In this document: in pieces, positions 45,581 through 57,522 of the stretch
How positions within the stretch are numbered: the stretch's first letter is position 1
Layout of the letters: the number at the start of each line of letters is the position of its first letter
Source: Macrosoma leucophasiata
Lineage: Eukaryota; Arthropoda; Insecta; Lepidoptera; Hedylidae
Direction of reading: 5' to 3'
NCBI GenBank assembly: GCA_036365455.1
Contig: JAWQUS010000020.1
Coordinates: 283,001 to 347,000 of the forward strand
DNA length: 64,000 nucleotides
Made by a program: the position numbers and the translations under genes
The notes under the pieces: model-generated
What the model saw: only the letters and a program-made list of their open reading frames with translations
What the model was told of the DNA's origin: nothing
Databases searched by the model: none

Positions 45581-46412
45581 ACCATTGGAATGGTTTGGCT
45601 GCCGTTGTTCGGTTGACTGACTGCACTAATGGAAGAATTCTCTTCCGGTCGAAGAACCCCGTTCACAGGTTGAAAGTATACATAATACATCATATATTAT
45701 GTATCTCAAAAGGTTATAGTATTTTGAAAGAAAAACTTTTAAACAGATTTTAAGGTATGTGTAGTGACTTGTGTTTGTGTGTGAGTGTGTGTGTCTGTGT
45801 GTGTGTATGATGGTAGAGCTCGGAAAATAACTCTATCACTGTATAATTCCAATATCAATGAGCGATTGTTTTTTTTGACAAAATAAAGAAATACAAATAT
45901 GCATACTATTGTCTATCAGAATTTAATTTTATGTAAATAATTATTAATATATTCAAATAAATAAGTATCTAAGATGTCGCCTCCGATATTATCAATATTA
46001 GCGTGATTGATGACCACTCCTCTTGGTGTGCATTTATGTTGTAATCACGCAAACATCTCGTAAAATTAATATTTAATTCCCTCAATTGATTTTTAAAGTT
46101 CGCCATGAATAATTAGATAGGTTATTAAGATTGAATATACATGTATATTACCTTTTATGAGGTTTTTGATTATTCAGTTCCGCGTGTATGATAAACTGGA
46201 TCGTATTTTTGAACGAGAATAAATCTTTTTTTAGTGATTGTAAACTCGGTTTCGGTATAGGTAATTAGTTTCTGTCGAAATACGACCTACTAAATTAAAA
46301 ATTAAGTGTACACAATTATTGAGAATCCGATCCAGTTTGCATAGAAAATCGATAAACCTGGATATCAAACAACAGCGTAATTAATAATTACTTTATTTAG
46401 TAGTTTATTTTT
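45581..46412. other. Intergenic; GT microsatellite
   Basis: A GT-rich run lies at about 45765-45810. No gene. Confidence 0.45.
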
Positions 46413-46735
46413 TTGGTGGTAGAACTCCAGCGACGGAGTTCGCGGGCGTAGGCACCGCCGCATTACCTAATATACTCGTACCTCCGCTAAATGTGTGTTC
46501 AGCACTATCGTGTTCCGGTCAGGTGGTAATGTACCGCCCTGTGTTTTCCGGCACAGAGGCATAACATCTTAGGCCTCAGAAGTGGTAACGCATCTGCATT
46601 TTGTGTAAAACTTCCGCCAGTAGGATCGCCAATTCACTTGTTGTTTTCAATTGTGGCATATAATGTTGTGGGCATCTTTGCGGAAGGTTTTCGTTCAGCG
46701 ATGGACGTTTTTCGGCTGATTGATGATTACAGTTA
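46413..46735 (+). repeat. SINE-A then LINE-Q 3' end
   Basis: 46413-46604 is SINE-A truncated at GGTAACGCATCTGCATTTTG. 46655-46735 resembles the LINE-Q end (TTCGTTCAGCGATGGACGTT). Confidence 0.6.
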
Positions 46736-47322
46736 AAAATATAAAAAGTTGTCTCATTAAGATTCAATTGGTTTAAATTGAGACCGGTCTCTCGGTTTTG
46801 TAGCCTGTACATTGAATTATGATCAACCTTTTATGAGGTTTTTGATTATTAATGTATGAGTTCCGCGACAACATTCGTATATGGTGAACTAGATCATTTT
46901 GTGATGAACTTGAAGATTCACTTTTTATATTTAGGCCAGACTTCGATCATGTACGGAAACAATCAAGGATTTTATTTAGTAAGGCGTGCCATTAAGGCCT
47001 TAAAAATATTTTCCAAAAAAGCAATAAGATCCCGACTGTATTAAGAATCAACCACTAATTAAAGACACGAAAAATAAACAAATACGTGAATGTGTGTCGT
47101 GGCGTCTTTTCGGTAATGTGCGAAAAAAATGATTTTAACTCGTGAACATTTCATACAATTTTTTTTATGATTTTCGCTGTGGTTTTAGTCGACAGAGTCT
47201 TCAATTTATTAAAATTGACATCATTATATCTGACATTATTTACTTAAAATTTTTCTTTTGTAAGTTAAACGTCATTTTTTTAAAAGTAATTTCTTAAATT
47301 CTAAGAATAAATAATAATATTT
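46736..47322. other. Intergenic, nothing recognised
   Basis: AT-rich. CTTTTATGAGGTTTTTGAT occurs at about 46156 and again at about 46831, a short local duplication. No gene. Confidence 0.4.
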
Positions 47323-47443
47323 TTTTTATGTAATGAAAGTGGCAAACAAGTATGCAGTTCCTATTGATGTTAAGTGATGACTGCAGCCTATAGACACTTA
47401 CACAAAGACCAGAGGTCAAAATGCGTCACTGGAGCTCTACCAC
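47323..47443 (-). repeat. SINE-A with internal deletion
   Basis: Starts with the tail complement and GTGGCAAACAAGTATGCAGT. After GAGGTCAAAATGC it jumps directly to GTCACTGGAGCTCTACCACC, losing the central ~150 bp. Confidence 0.7.
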
Positions 47444-48149
47444 CAAATTGCCATTTGGTGTTGAAGCACCATGCTACAGCTCTGTGTACTCGTGATATGT
47501 ATATAAATAGAATGTGTTATTTCCTCTTATAAGAACTGATAGTTAAGAAAGAATTTAGCAAAAGAAAAGGAGACATTCTACGGCCGATATATACTCAACT
47601 GAAAAAAACGTCGTCACAAAAAAATCTCAGTACCTAGTTAGATCCTTTGAAAATATTGTTTTAAAAAAATATTTTATGTTGACCGAAACGTAGGGTTCGA
47701 TTTTAAATAATCATTTTAGTTTAACATACGCGAGATAAATCCGAAAACTAGTTTTATTTCAAAAAATATTTTACTATAATCCAATAACAACAAAATTTGA
47801 AATAATAGTTTTCAGTATTATTGTGGAGTTAAATTAGATCCTTAAGATCGTCATCTAATTTTATTTCTCTTTTCTTTCTAATATTACTTTATCTCTCTCA
47901 TATATACACCAGCATTCGCAACTAAAGTTTTTGATGATCCGTGTGAAGTGCCTTTATAAATTATCTGTCAATATGATTTTGCCTTTAATAAAGTCAAACT
48001 TGAAAGGTAAGAAGAGTAATTAGGAGGTAATTATCCCCGCATCTTAAAACACAACAGTCTTTATAAAGACAACGCTTAATGTTTTTCGACGTAAGTAATT
48101 TATTTTGAAAGTTCAACAGATAATTGTCGAGGGATTAGTCTGATCTTCT
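47444..48149. other. LINE-H relic and half MITE
   Basis: 47560-47690 resembles the LINE-H UTR in minus orientation (GGAGACATTCTACGG, AAATCTCAGTACCTAGTTAG). 47705-47765 matches one arm of the MITE at 58178-58300 (TTTTAGTTTAACATACGCGA). The rest is unassigned. Confidence 0.5.
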
Positions 48150-48440
48150 CGTGCGACATACCGCAGTGTCTCAAGAAAAAGGTCTTTGACCAGTGTGTGT
48201 GTGCTAGTGATGACTTATGGGACAGAAACGTGGTCGCTCACTATGAGCCTCATAAGAAGGCTCAAGGTCACTCAGAGAGCAATGGAGAGGTGTTTCTCTG
48301 CGAGATCGAATCAGAAATGGAAGATCCGCATGTTGGCAATCGCTGGATGAGGGCGGCCCAGGACTGTTCGTTGTGGCAATCTTTGGGGGAGGCCTTTGTT
48401 CAGCAGTGGACGTCTTTTGGCTGAAATGATGAATGATGAT
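48150..48440 (+). mobile_element. LINE-Q 3' end
   Basis: Frame with VGNRWMRAAQDCSLWQSLGE then AFVQQWTSFG and stop, the typical C-terminal end of an RTE-like LINE frame. The ATGATGAATGATGATGATGA tail follows. The upstream part is frameshifted. Confidence 0.7.
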
Positions 48441-48544
48441 GATGATAGTCTGTTGCTGCAGAATTACAACTTGATTGTATCAAGAAGTACGCTCTACAGA
48501 CCCGAAATCTCCTTCCTAAGGTCGATTGTGCAATTTTTAAAATG

Positions 48545-48815
48545 TAATATAAGAGACAAACAAGCATGTAGCTCACATTGATGTTAAGTGATGACTGCCT
48601 ATAGACATCTACATAAGAACCAGAGGCCGAAATGCAGATGCGTTGCCACCCCTGAGACCTAAGTTGTCATGTCTCTGTGATAGTTATTACTGAGCCATAC
48701 ATTACCAGCTAACCGGGACACGATAGCGCCGAACACCACCATTTAGTGGCAGATAGGTTAGGTAATGCGGTGGTGCCTAGACCCTCGAGCTCCTACACCT
48801 GGAACTCTAACACCA
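48545..48815 (-). repeat. SINE-A copy
   Basis: GACAAACAAGCATGTAGCTC to CACCTGGAACTCTAACACCAG. A somewhat diverged copy. Confidence 0.7.
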
Positions 48816-48829
48816 GTATATTCAGCAAT

Positions 48830-49123
48830 ATTTCTTTTTTTTTATTTAATGAATGTGGCAAACAAGCATGCAGTTAACATTGATGTTAAGTGATGACTGC
48901 AGCCTATAGACTATAGACTATATATGTGTGGGTACACAAAGACCAGAAGTCGAAATGCAGATACGTTACCACTTCTGAGGCCTAAGGTGTTATACCTCTG
49001 CCTTACAGGGCCATACATTACCACCTGACCAGAACACGATAGTGCTGAACACTAACATTTAGCGGCAAGTATAATGCGGTGCTGCCTACGCCCGCGAGCT
49101 CCTTCACTGGAAGTCTACCACCA
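48830..49123 (-). repeat. SINE-A copy
   Basis: GTGGCAAACAAGCATGCAGT to GGAAGTCTACCACCAG. Tandem with the copy at 48545, same orientation, less diverged. Confidence 0.75.
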
Positions 49124-49354
49124 GTGCATACTGTACATGTACCATATACAGATATAATCAATCACATTTTTGTTGAAACTGTGTCTTATTGCCTTATAAC
49201 AGTTTTTTGTCGGTGTTCCAAAATACAGGTCCGTCTAGTTCGGGGAGCGCACAATGTTGGTAATTCTCCTTTCATTATTTATCAATTTGTGTTGTAATGT
49301 TGGCGACTGAATTTTATTAAAACTACTTAATAGCAACTTTAATAGGTTCAAAAT
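49124..49354. other. Intergenic spacer
   Basis: No gene recognised. Confidence 0.4.
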
Positions 49355-49636
49355 GTCTTAGTAGCCTAGTGGTCCTGGGTTCGATATCCGGGTCGGGTGC
49401 TATCAGAGATAACGATGTGAAAGCCTTTATCTCTGATTGTATGATGGAGATTTATCCATTTTCTGGAAGTTTCTCAGTAACTAGAAGTTCCCAGAAGTGG
49501 TAACAGGCTGGCATCCTGTTACATGGGACAAAACGTAACCGGCGATCCGTTGGTGTTTGCATGTAGGCTTGAATGCGTGCATTTACCTCTGGCTACCCCT
49601 TCGGGGATTACAGGTGTGAAGTTACGTTGCGAAATT
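49355..49636 (+). repeat. SINE-C with tRNA-like head
   Basis: GTCTTAGTAGCCTAGTGGTC holds the A box TAGCCTAGTGG and is followed by GGTTCGATATCC (B box). Ends CCTTCGGGGATTACAGGTGT. Confidence 0.75.
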
Positions 49637-49872
49637 TTACGACCAAACAGGTGGCGAACCTATTGACATCTCCAGCCAATGTGGCTGTGGATGGAGACCA
49701 AACTCCGAGATACTGGGTAACTTTCATAAAATGGGAAATTCCCAATAGAACCAGAGATATAGGATTTTAGATCGTTATGTGTGATAGTCCCGGATCCGGG
49801 AATCGAACCCAGTAGTAGTACCCGAATAGTAGTAAAAGTGGCCTACCTTCACTCGGCTACTGAGGCAGTCGT
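49637..49872 (-). repeat. SINE-C, inverted neighbour
   Basis: GGCGAACCTATTGACATCTC to CTTCACTCGGCTACTGAGG. It sits tail to tail with the previous copy and lacks its own 3' end. Confidence 0.7.
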
Positions 49873-50114
49873 CAAATAAATTACTATTTTAATTTTTTAT
49901 GTTCTAGTATCTATAGGTACCAATAATATTATTATATTAAAGCCTTCCTAATTATACAAAAAATAAAGCTCACAAATATGGTTTTATTTACGTGGGATTA
50001 CATAAATCACTTATGACACGTCGATTATTATTGATAATTTTAGTTTTGGTGCATGACACTGAATATATTGCGGAATATTCTCCCCTAATGATGCACATCA
50101 CTATTGTAACCATA
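49873..50114. other. Intergenic spacer
   Basis: No gene recognised. Confidence 0.4.
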
Positions 50115-50375
50115 TGTTTCGCTCGCGGGCGTAGGCTTTGTCGCATTACCTAATCCTACCTTGCTGCTCAACGGTATTCAGTGCTACCGTATTCTTTTTA
50201 GAATATAATGTTCGGCTACGTAATTTGTAACACAGAGGCAAAACAGCAGAGGCAACTGCATTGAACCCTCTCTCATTTGTTGATATTTTTACGCTGTAGT
50301 ATTCACTTACCGTCAATGTCAACTGCTTATTTGTTTGCTATTTTCATTACGATATATGCAGCTGCCGCTGCTACC
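50115..50375 (+). repeat. SINE-A, diverged
   Basis: GCTCGCGGGCGTAGGC through ACTGCTTATTTGTTTGCTAT. It supplies the apparent first codons of the reading frame that follows. Confidence 0.6.
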
Positions 50376-50935
50376 GCCGCATCTTCATCTAAGCGGCCTG
50401 TAGCTTTGGAGAAGAAGCCTGCTGCAGCCTTGCGTTCTCGTAGGGGTCGGTGTGACGAGGAAGGGTTCACGGTGGTGCAGAGAAAGAGGAGGAAGCCCGT
50501 CAACCGCAATCTTTGTGGTACGGCGCCGACTGGGGCGAAACATTTGCTGCGTCCAGCTACACCATCGACGCCGTTATACGTGTCCCGATTGCATTGGTCG
50601 ACAAAAGTTGAAGAGGTGGTGGACTACATCCAAATAAAGACCAGATTCACGCTTAGAGTCAAGCGATTGGAATCTCGCTATAAAGTGAACTTTAATTCCT
50701 TTGTGGTAAGAGTACCGACTGAACATCTACCGACTTTTTTGAAGGAAGAGTTCTGGCCGCAGGGAGTCGTGTTTCGCAAATTCCGGGGACAACTGCCTGC
50801 CGATAAGCCGCGCATCACGTCGCCGACAATACGTGATAAATAGTGTTAGTGTTATAATATGTATGTTAGTCCTTAAGGTATATATTTTATATGGGCCTAC
50901 TGTTTTATTTTAAGCATTGTTGCCTGAAAATAAAT
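50376..50935 (+). mobile_element. LINE ORF1-like domain with AAAT tail
   Basis: An uninterrupted frame runs to 50841. After a basic, Ala-rich stretch (SKRPVALEKKPAAALRSRRG) it shows EEGFTVVQRKRRKPVNR, then PLYVSRLHWSTKVEEVVDYI, FNSFVVRVPTEHLPTF and EFWPQGVVFRKFRG. This resembles the C-terminal RNA-binding-like domain of ORF1/gag proteins of lepidopteran non-LTR elements. A 3' UTR follows, ending in AAATAAATAAATAAAT at about 50929-50945. The apparent start at 50277 lies within a SINE and is not real. Retrosequence; no evidence of a host gene. Confidence 0.6.
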
Positions 50936-51134
50936 AAATAAATAAATTACATAAAGAACAGATTAGTCATACGAATAATAAACTGTATTTACACTATATG
51001 AAATGGAATCGAATTGCTGATATTGTGAACAAGTTTATTGCGCTGCCAATCACATTATACATTCATTACATTTGCAGTAATTATGAAATCCCACCAAAAC
51101 ATATCCATGTAAAATGTTACCAAGACCAGACTAG

Positions 51135-51392
51135 TGCTAGTGTCTCAGTGTAGGGACTCGTGGGCGTAGGCACCACCGCATTACCTAATCTATCTGCCGC
51201 CAAATGACAGTGTTCAGCCTTATCGTGTTCCGGTTAAATGGTAATGTATGAGCCCGTGATAAGTGTCACAAAGATATAACAACTATGGTCCCAATGGTGA
51301 CAAAGCATCTTCATTTTGACATCTGGTTTTTGTGTACATGTCTATCGACATTTGAACTACATGCTTGTTTGCCATCTTCATCACAGAAAAAA
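51135..51392 (+). repeat. SINE-A copy
   Basis: TGTAGGGACTCGTGGGCGTA to ACATGCTTGTTTGCCATCTT and an A-rich end. Confidence 0.7.
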
Positions 51393-51565
51393 TCTACTAA
51401 TTAAATGGTTCGAAAATAAAATATAAAATCAAAGCCAAGTATCTAACTATCCACGCCGAGACGTAACTTCACAAACTCTGCATCTTAGTTGAAATGCTGG
51501 CTTGGCCGTTTTGCTACCGTCACATGTTTCCACTGTTCTTAAATAACCTTTTCTTTACATATTTT

Positions 51566-51852
51566 TTTTTCATGTAATCAAGTGGCAAACAAGCATGCAG
51601 TTCACATTGATGTTAAGTGATGACTGCATGATGCCTATAGACACCCACACAAAGACCAAGGTCAAAATGCAGATACGTTACCACTCCTAAGGCCTAAGGT
51701 GTTATGCCTCTGTGCCGGAAATAACAGGGCCGTACATTACCACCTGACCGGAACACGGTAGTGCTGAACACTACCATTTAGCGGCAAGTATATTAGGTAA
51801 CGCGGTGGTGCCTACGCCCGTGAGCTTCGTCACTGGAGCTCTACCACCAGTA
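51566..51852 (-). repeat. SINE-A, near full-length
   Basis: T-rich start, GTGGCAAACAAGCATGCAGT, ending GGAGCTCTACCACCAG at 51852. Confidence 0.8.
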
Positions 51853-52735
51853 AATATACCTAATAGTTACTGTAGTGACGAAACGGCCAAGCCACTCATC
51901 TTGACTAAGTGTAGAATTTGTGATGTTAGGGGAAACATCTTTCCTAGTATAATCTAAACCCAAGTTATGTGGGTTAAAAAAATCACGAGGCGTTCCAAGA
52001 AAAGTTAGCTGCGCTTGGCTCGTCTTGGCGTGGGTATCGCCGTGCCCCCAGGTTTGTTTGTTGATTCAAACGCTTATCCAATGTTTGTCAGAATATCAGT
52101 CAATTAATATATTTCATACTTTTTATGGTCGTACATACATTACAAACTTGCCGATTTACCCTTTGAAGTAACTGGTATCGCTATCTATGACACTCGCTGG
52201 TACCTGGTATGAAGTTGGTTAAAATGCCTAAGTAGGTAATTACTAGCACTGTGTTTTGTCTAACGAATTAATTGCTTTATTTTTCATTGAAAATATCTTT
52301 GATACTGAGATCTTTTCAAAGAACTGGTGAAGATTCCCATTGACACCCCATAGCTTAGAAAAGATCGAGGTTTATCTACAAATTCAATGTGAGAAATATA
52401 TAAATTGTATAAATAGGCAAACTCAGTATAAAAAAATTACACGAAACCAAAACTTAATAAGCGAATTGAGGAGTACAATTACACGAATGAATGCATGATT
52501 AGGTTACTCCCAACTTTGACAGAGAAATATAGGCTTTTACATAAGTGATGCAACGTACGATGCTCGCCAATTTGACGTTTCGGTCCATTTTCAGCATTCG
52601 TGGTCCCCTAGTCCCGGGCAGACTAAGGTGACATTTGTCTGACAGTAGTTTGAAAATCATTTGCAGCTACTTCCATCGATTTCGTTAACGCCTTACGTAG
52701 CGTTCAGGATTAATGCAGAATTATATTACTAATGG
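51853..52735. other. Intergenic, nothing recognised
   Basis: No gene. Confidence 0.4.
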
Positions 52736-52967
52736 ATGGTATCTTGTGGTCTTACAGACCGGTGCGGTTGGGATTTAATTTTACAAAATACAGGATCCGG
52801 TGATGTTGATTCAAGTCGCGATCCATCTTCTCTACAAAAAATCGAATGTGAATTGATTGCTGGTGGTTTCACTGTACAGGTCTATCGTGGTCTCAGGGGT
52901 GGCAATGCATCTGCATTTTGACTAACTGCATGCTTGTTTGCGATATTTGTTACATAAAAAAAAGAAT
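52736..52967 (+). repeat. Unassigned frame fused to SINE-A 3' end
   Basis: 52736-52890 is open (GWDLILQNTGSGDVDSSRDP, then LQKIECELIAGGFTVQVYRG) and looks like a retroelement relic. 52890-52967 is SINE-A (GGGGTGGCAATGCATCTGCA to TGCATGCTTGTTTGCGATAT, then an A tail). Confidence 0.45.
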
Positions 52968-53137
52968 TGAATGTAGCTCGCGAAAACCTAAGACCACATC
53001 ACGGATATCGAACTTTTCAACGCCAGAAACGACCTTCATTTTGTACATATACAAAAAATATGATCAATGTTATTATCCTAAACGAATAAAGTATAACATT
53101 TGTCACACGAGGACATTGCGAAACGGTGCCGCACCAG

Positions 53138-53173
53138 TATATATAGTGTCGCGGCGCGGCACTGGCTATCACA
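53138..53173 (+). promoter_or_regulatory. Core promoter of gene 5
   Basis: TATATATA at 53138-53145 followed by GTG, and ATCACA starting at 53168, 30 bp downstream. Confidence 0.6.
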
Positions 53174-53205
53174 CGCTTTGTGAACGCAAAAATCAACACT
53201 CCAAC

Positions 53206-53829
53206 ATGAAATACCTTGTGAGTATTTTTCAAAAATATAGCCTATAGCAATTTCAAATTTTAAAAAGATTAAAATCAATAGTCATTTGGTCTCGAAAACT
53301 TTAAATGACAACAAGATGATACATTGTAATTCATAGTCACTGATATTACTCGTACTAGTCGGGGGTCAAGCTTACAGGTTGTGATGTTTAATTCTGGTTC
53401 ATTTTTGCGGATCTATCTATACACCAGGATTATGTATGCAGGAGCAATTGGATATAAGAGCAATGGGCTTAATGCAAATTTTGTATAAGCAAATTTAACA
53501 ACGTATGAGATAATTAATTGCTTTTGAACAGTATAAGGACCGTCATTTGTTGTTTTTTACAGATTGTTGCTATCCTCGCCCTGATCGCGGTCGTTGCCGC
53601 TGGCGAAGTACGTGAAAAGCGCGGCTACCTCGGTGGTTACGGCTACAGCGGTCTCGGCTACAGCGGCCTCGGCTACAACGGGCTCGGCTATGGCGGCTAC
53701 GGCCACGGCGGCTGGGGTGGATACCGGGGTCTCGGCTACTCCTCCGTAGTGGTGCCCTACAGCGGATACTACGGCAACGGATACGGTCACGGATACGGTT
53801 ACGGTGGATACGGCAACGGTTGGTGGTGA
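53206..53829 (+). CDS. Gly/Tyr-rich cuticular protein, subfamily 2 (gene 5)
   Basis: Secreted cuticle protein of 92 residues. Exon 1 is 53206-53217 (MKYL), the intron 53218-53562 (345 bp, GTGAGT...TTTTTTACAG, phase 0), and exon 2 53563-53829. The signal peptide is about MKYLIVAILALIAVVAA. GEVREKRGYLGG follows, then repeated GYSGLGYSGLGYNGLGYGG, GHGGWGGYRGLGY, SSVVVPYSGYYG and a GYGHGYGYGGYGNGWW end. It differs from genes 6 and 7 by Glu for Asn in the REKR leader and a more diverged signal peptide, so it is probably the older branch. AATAAA is at 53901-53906, about 70 bp after the stop. The role in cuticle is inferred from composition and family; no chitin-binding motif. Confidence 0.9.
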
Positions 53830-53900
53830 ATACCAAAACAGTGAAAGCTCAATGTGATATTTCTGTGATTAATATTTTAATTTAACATCTGTATATATCA

Positions 53901-53906
53901 AATAAA
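53901..53906 (+). terminator. Polyadenylation signal of gene 5
   Basis: Canonical AATAAA 72 bp after the stop codon. Confidence 0.5.
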
Positions 53907-55139
53907 ACAATATTTATCACTATTTCGTTTTTAAATTTAATAAGTAGTACCTACCTGGTGAGATGAAAAAAAGAAAAAGACCGCCCCAATTCAGGACACG
54001 CACTTCGGGGTAATACGCAATGTAGGGTTCCATTATTCATTTCAGTCCCATTTTACGTCTAGGGAAGTTACTCTAAATATTTATTTTTTTCAAAATTTTA
54101 TATCACCTTTTTGCCGGCGTGACTAATGTAAATATAATTATGCCCTATCAGCTTTCTACTACCATCTAACTAGCGGACAGATGGACAGAGGACAGACGAA
54201 TATGGCGACAATATAAGGGAAACTCTTATCCTGTGTAGACTACGATGAATGACATACGCAACATTAATTTTTTATAGGTATATATATTTTACCACGCTAT
54301 AGTCTGGTGTATTGTACCTATTTTAGAATCTCCTGACTGCTGGGATATGCTTCATTGCAATTTTCTGAAACAGGGATACGTTTAACTATAGTCAACATAA
54401 TTATATTACTACAAGAAAATTGTAACTTATCAGGGTTCTAGACCTTTATGGTTAAAGGAAAAAAGTAAACCTGAATAGGAGCACTTTCTTCCACCTTTAT
54501 CTGTCTGTCTGTCCAGACAGCTATCCTCAGGAACCCGTGGAGGTAGCTCATTGAAATTAGTACCAAATATTTAACTCTGAATTCCCTCGAGGTTCTGAGA
54601 ATATCGCACTTATATGTCAATACAATAAAAAAATTGTAGGACCATTTTTGTACACATTTTCATACATTTGTAAGGCAGTATAAAGTCTATGGGGTAATCC
54701 CCATTGATTTAGAATAGCAAAACTTAACAAGAAGCAATGTCTTAAAGCACCTGTTGAGGAAAAAATCCAAAAACCGTACATACTTTTCTGGCTATATCAC
54801 AAAAACAAATAATAAAACTTACTTGCAATTGGTAAAGTGGCCGTGACCGATATATGGGGACAACTATTTTACAATGACATAAATAAAGTTTGTCCTATTG
54901 TGGTTTTTAAATAATTTTAAGATAAAAATTGAGTAAATTAGGCACAGAAAATGAACGAAAATTGATTCCTCCCTTCATTTTCAAAACTGGAACAATTTGA
55001 TAAAAATACGGCAAATATTTATTCACCTATAAATTATTCAAAAACCTGTACGATATGTCGGTTATTTGAAGTAGCAGAGGTTTCACAGAAAGTTATGTGG
55101 TACCATCTACGCGTGAGTCCGAGTCGCACTTTTCTGTTT
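53907..55139. other. Intergenic with repeat scraps
   Basis: 54090-54290 resembles the repeat with GGACAGATGGACAGAGGACA tracts near 16620 and 5890. CTGTCTGTCTGTCCAGACAG lies at 54500. No gene. Confidence 0.45.
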
Positions 55140-55260
55140 TTTATTTTATGATGGTGACAAACAAATATACAGTTCACATGGACGTTTAGTGAAAACATAA
55201 CATCTGCACAAAAACGAAATGCAGAAGATTGTCACCTCAGAGGCCTAAGTCGATTTGCAT
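55140..55260 (-). repeat. SINE-A, diverged
   Basis: GGTGACAAACAAATATACAG to CACCTCAGAGGCCTAAGTCG. An old copy. Confidence 0.5.
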
Positions 55261-55280
55261 AATCTTCTCTATATCTCTTC

Positions 55281-55507
55281 TCTATAGGTATATATAAAAT
55301 CCTCGTGTCACAATGTTAATTACCGTACTCCTCCGAAATGGTTGGACCGATTCTCATTAAATTTTGTGTGCCTATTGGGTAGCTCTCAGTATCGGCCAAC
55401 ATCTATTTTTCATACCTCTAAGTGAAAGGATGATTCTGGACAAATATTTTTTTCGATTTCTTGAACCTTTTCTATACCGGCGATACGAATTTCATCGGGG
55501 CAGCTAG
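55281..55507 (+). mobile_element. Short Helitron-like element
   Basis: Starts TCTATAGGTATATATAAAAT with CTCGTGTCACAATG inside, and ends GGGGCAGCTAG before T. 227 bp; shares its 5' region with 57523-57707. Confidence 0.55.
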
Positions 55508-55897
55508 TTTAATATAATATATTATAATACCAACATTTGAATGTTAAATACGATAGTTCAATATGTTCACAACATTAAAAAATCAAGTATTTTCTTTAAT
55601 TTTTGCGTATGAATATAATGTGCGTAATTACCACAATTTAGTCTACATTAAGATAAAACTATAAAATAAATTTAAATAGTAACTAAGGCTAGGCAAATTA
55701 AAGGCATTGAAATTGTATGGTTTAAGAAAAAACAACGTTACGCCTAATGAATCACGTGGCATTTGATTTATATTTATAAAACAAAATTAAATGTTGAATT
55801 TATTTTCTATTATTGCTAAAATAAGGTTGTCGATAGTTGTAATTAAAAATGAAGCTCATAAATCTTTAAATTATGGGAGGTACACACATCACTTTAC
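55508..55897. other. Intergenic, nothing recognised
   Basis: AT-rich. Confidence 0.4.
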
Positions 55898-55968
55898 TGA
55901 TGGTAGAGCTTCAGTGACAGAGCTCGAAGGCGTAGGTATTACCTATTCTTCTTGCCGTTAAATGGTAG
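55898..55968 (+). repeat. SINE-A, 3'-truncated
   Basis: CTGATGGTAGAGCTTCAGTG to CTTGCCGTTAAATGGTAG. Confidence 0.6.
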
Positions 55969-56212
55969 AAATGCGCACCCGTACATTGGTAAAGGTACGA
56001 GTAGATTTAAATTTAATTTCTTTACACGTAAGTGTGAAAGAAGAAAAGTATTCAAGAATATTTTTTATGACTAAAAAAGTTATCTACTTGTCTTTTTTAT
56101 AAAAAATCGTGACGGCGCCCTGTCTGCGACGAGTCCGCGCCCCGTCCGCGTCTTGTGTCTTTTTTGTGCGGCCAACGCCTAATACTCGTACGCGATCAGC
56201 GCGATCGATGTG

Positions 56213-56645
56213 TTTTTTTATGTAATGAGGGTGGCAATCAAGCGTGCAGTTCACATTTTTTATGTATTGAAAGTGGCAAACAAGCATGCAATTCACAATG
56301 ATATTAAGTGATGACTGCAGACTATAGACACCCACACAAAGACCAAGGTCAGAATGTAGATGCGTTACCACTCCTAAGGCCTAAGGTGTTATGCCTCTGT
56401 GGCGGAAATTAGAGGGCCGTACATTATCACTTGACCGGAACACGATAGTGCTGAACACGTAGCATTTAGCGGCACATTGATGTTAAGTGATGACTGCAGC
56501 CTATAGACACTAACACAAAGACCAGAGGTCAAAATGCAGATGCGTTGCCACCTCTGAGACCTCAGTTGATATGTCTCTGTGCATTACCATGCAACCGGAA
56601 CACGATAATGTTGAATACCTACTACCATTTAGCGGCAGATTGAAC
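56213..56645 (-). repeat. Composite of three SINE-A pieces
   Basis: A short 3' end (56216-56255), a nearly complete copy cut at TTTAGCGGCA (56256-56475), and a third copy starting at CATTGATGTTAAGTGATG (56475-56645). All in the same orientation. Confidence 0.7.
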
Positions 56646-56949
56646 TTGTATAATAATATGTGTGAGTCCTTAGTCTGTGGAGGAAGTTTTAATTTTCAAT
56701 GCTAATATGTATTTAAACAAAATGTATTTATTTATTTTTCTAATTATTGTGTACATTTTTAGAATGAATACTTAAAACTATTTTAAAAATTAACTAAATT
56801 ATTGTTATCCCACATAGACTTTTATGATATAGTTCGTTCTTTGGTTACGCTTAGACGCGTACTTAGCATATTCGTGTAGTTAGCATTTGAAACGCGCATT
56901 TCCTAGTAGGAACCTACTACCTATCTCTAGTTTGGCACATATGAGCATT

Positions 56950-57255
56950 TTCACAAATAAATAAAATTGGCGTTTCTGTTTGTAATATAAAAATAACTTA
57001 ATGCATATGTATATGTAAGATATGTATACACGGTACATATAACAAAACAACATTTTAAACAATTTTTGTGTTTGTCTGTCTTTCTGTTTGCTCCGGATAA
57101 ACTCGGGAACGGCTTTACCGATTTTGGTGGAACTTTCACTAACAGATAGGCTCATGTAATAAGGAGTAACTTAGGCTACTTTTATTTATGAATTATACTA
57201 AAATTGCTGTGCTCACGACTTCGTCCGCGTAAATACTGAACAATAACTTGGTTTA
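56950..57255 (+). repeat. Helitron-1 fragment
   Basis: ACAAATAAATAAAATTGGCG through GAACGGCTTTACCGATTTTG and GGAGTAACTTAGGCTACTTT to GCTCACGACTTCGTCCGCGT. Matches the second half of Helitron-1. No CTAG end. Confidence 0.6.
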
Positions 57256-57522
57256 ATTCTATTTCTTTATTTCATTTTTTATTTTTATTGTTCGGAAACA
57301 TATAGTGATCAATAAACATACAGTGATAACAAATGTAACAACAATGCAGACGAAGTAAGCTAGTAAGTAATAAAAATATTAAAAAGGTATTGTGATACAA
57401 TCGAACGGCCGCCGTTAAACGCGGAAATTTAAAGCTCTTGGGCGATACGAACCTACTAATTATACTGCAGGTTGATGGTGGCGACGAATGGAGATGATAA
57501 TGGTAATGTTCATTGTATTTAA

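Noticed and set aside
50277..50375. Signal peptide at the start of the 188-codon frame (hydrophobic MLIFLRCSIHLPSMS...)
   Set aside because: This part is translated SINE-A sequence. The retroelement-like protein begins only after it.
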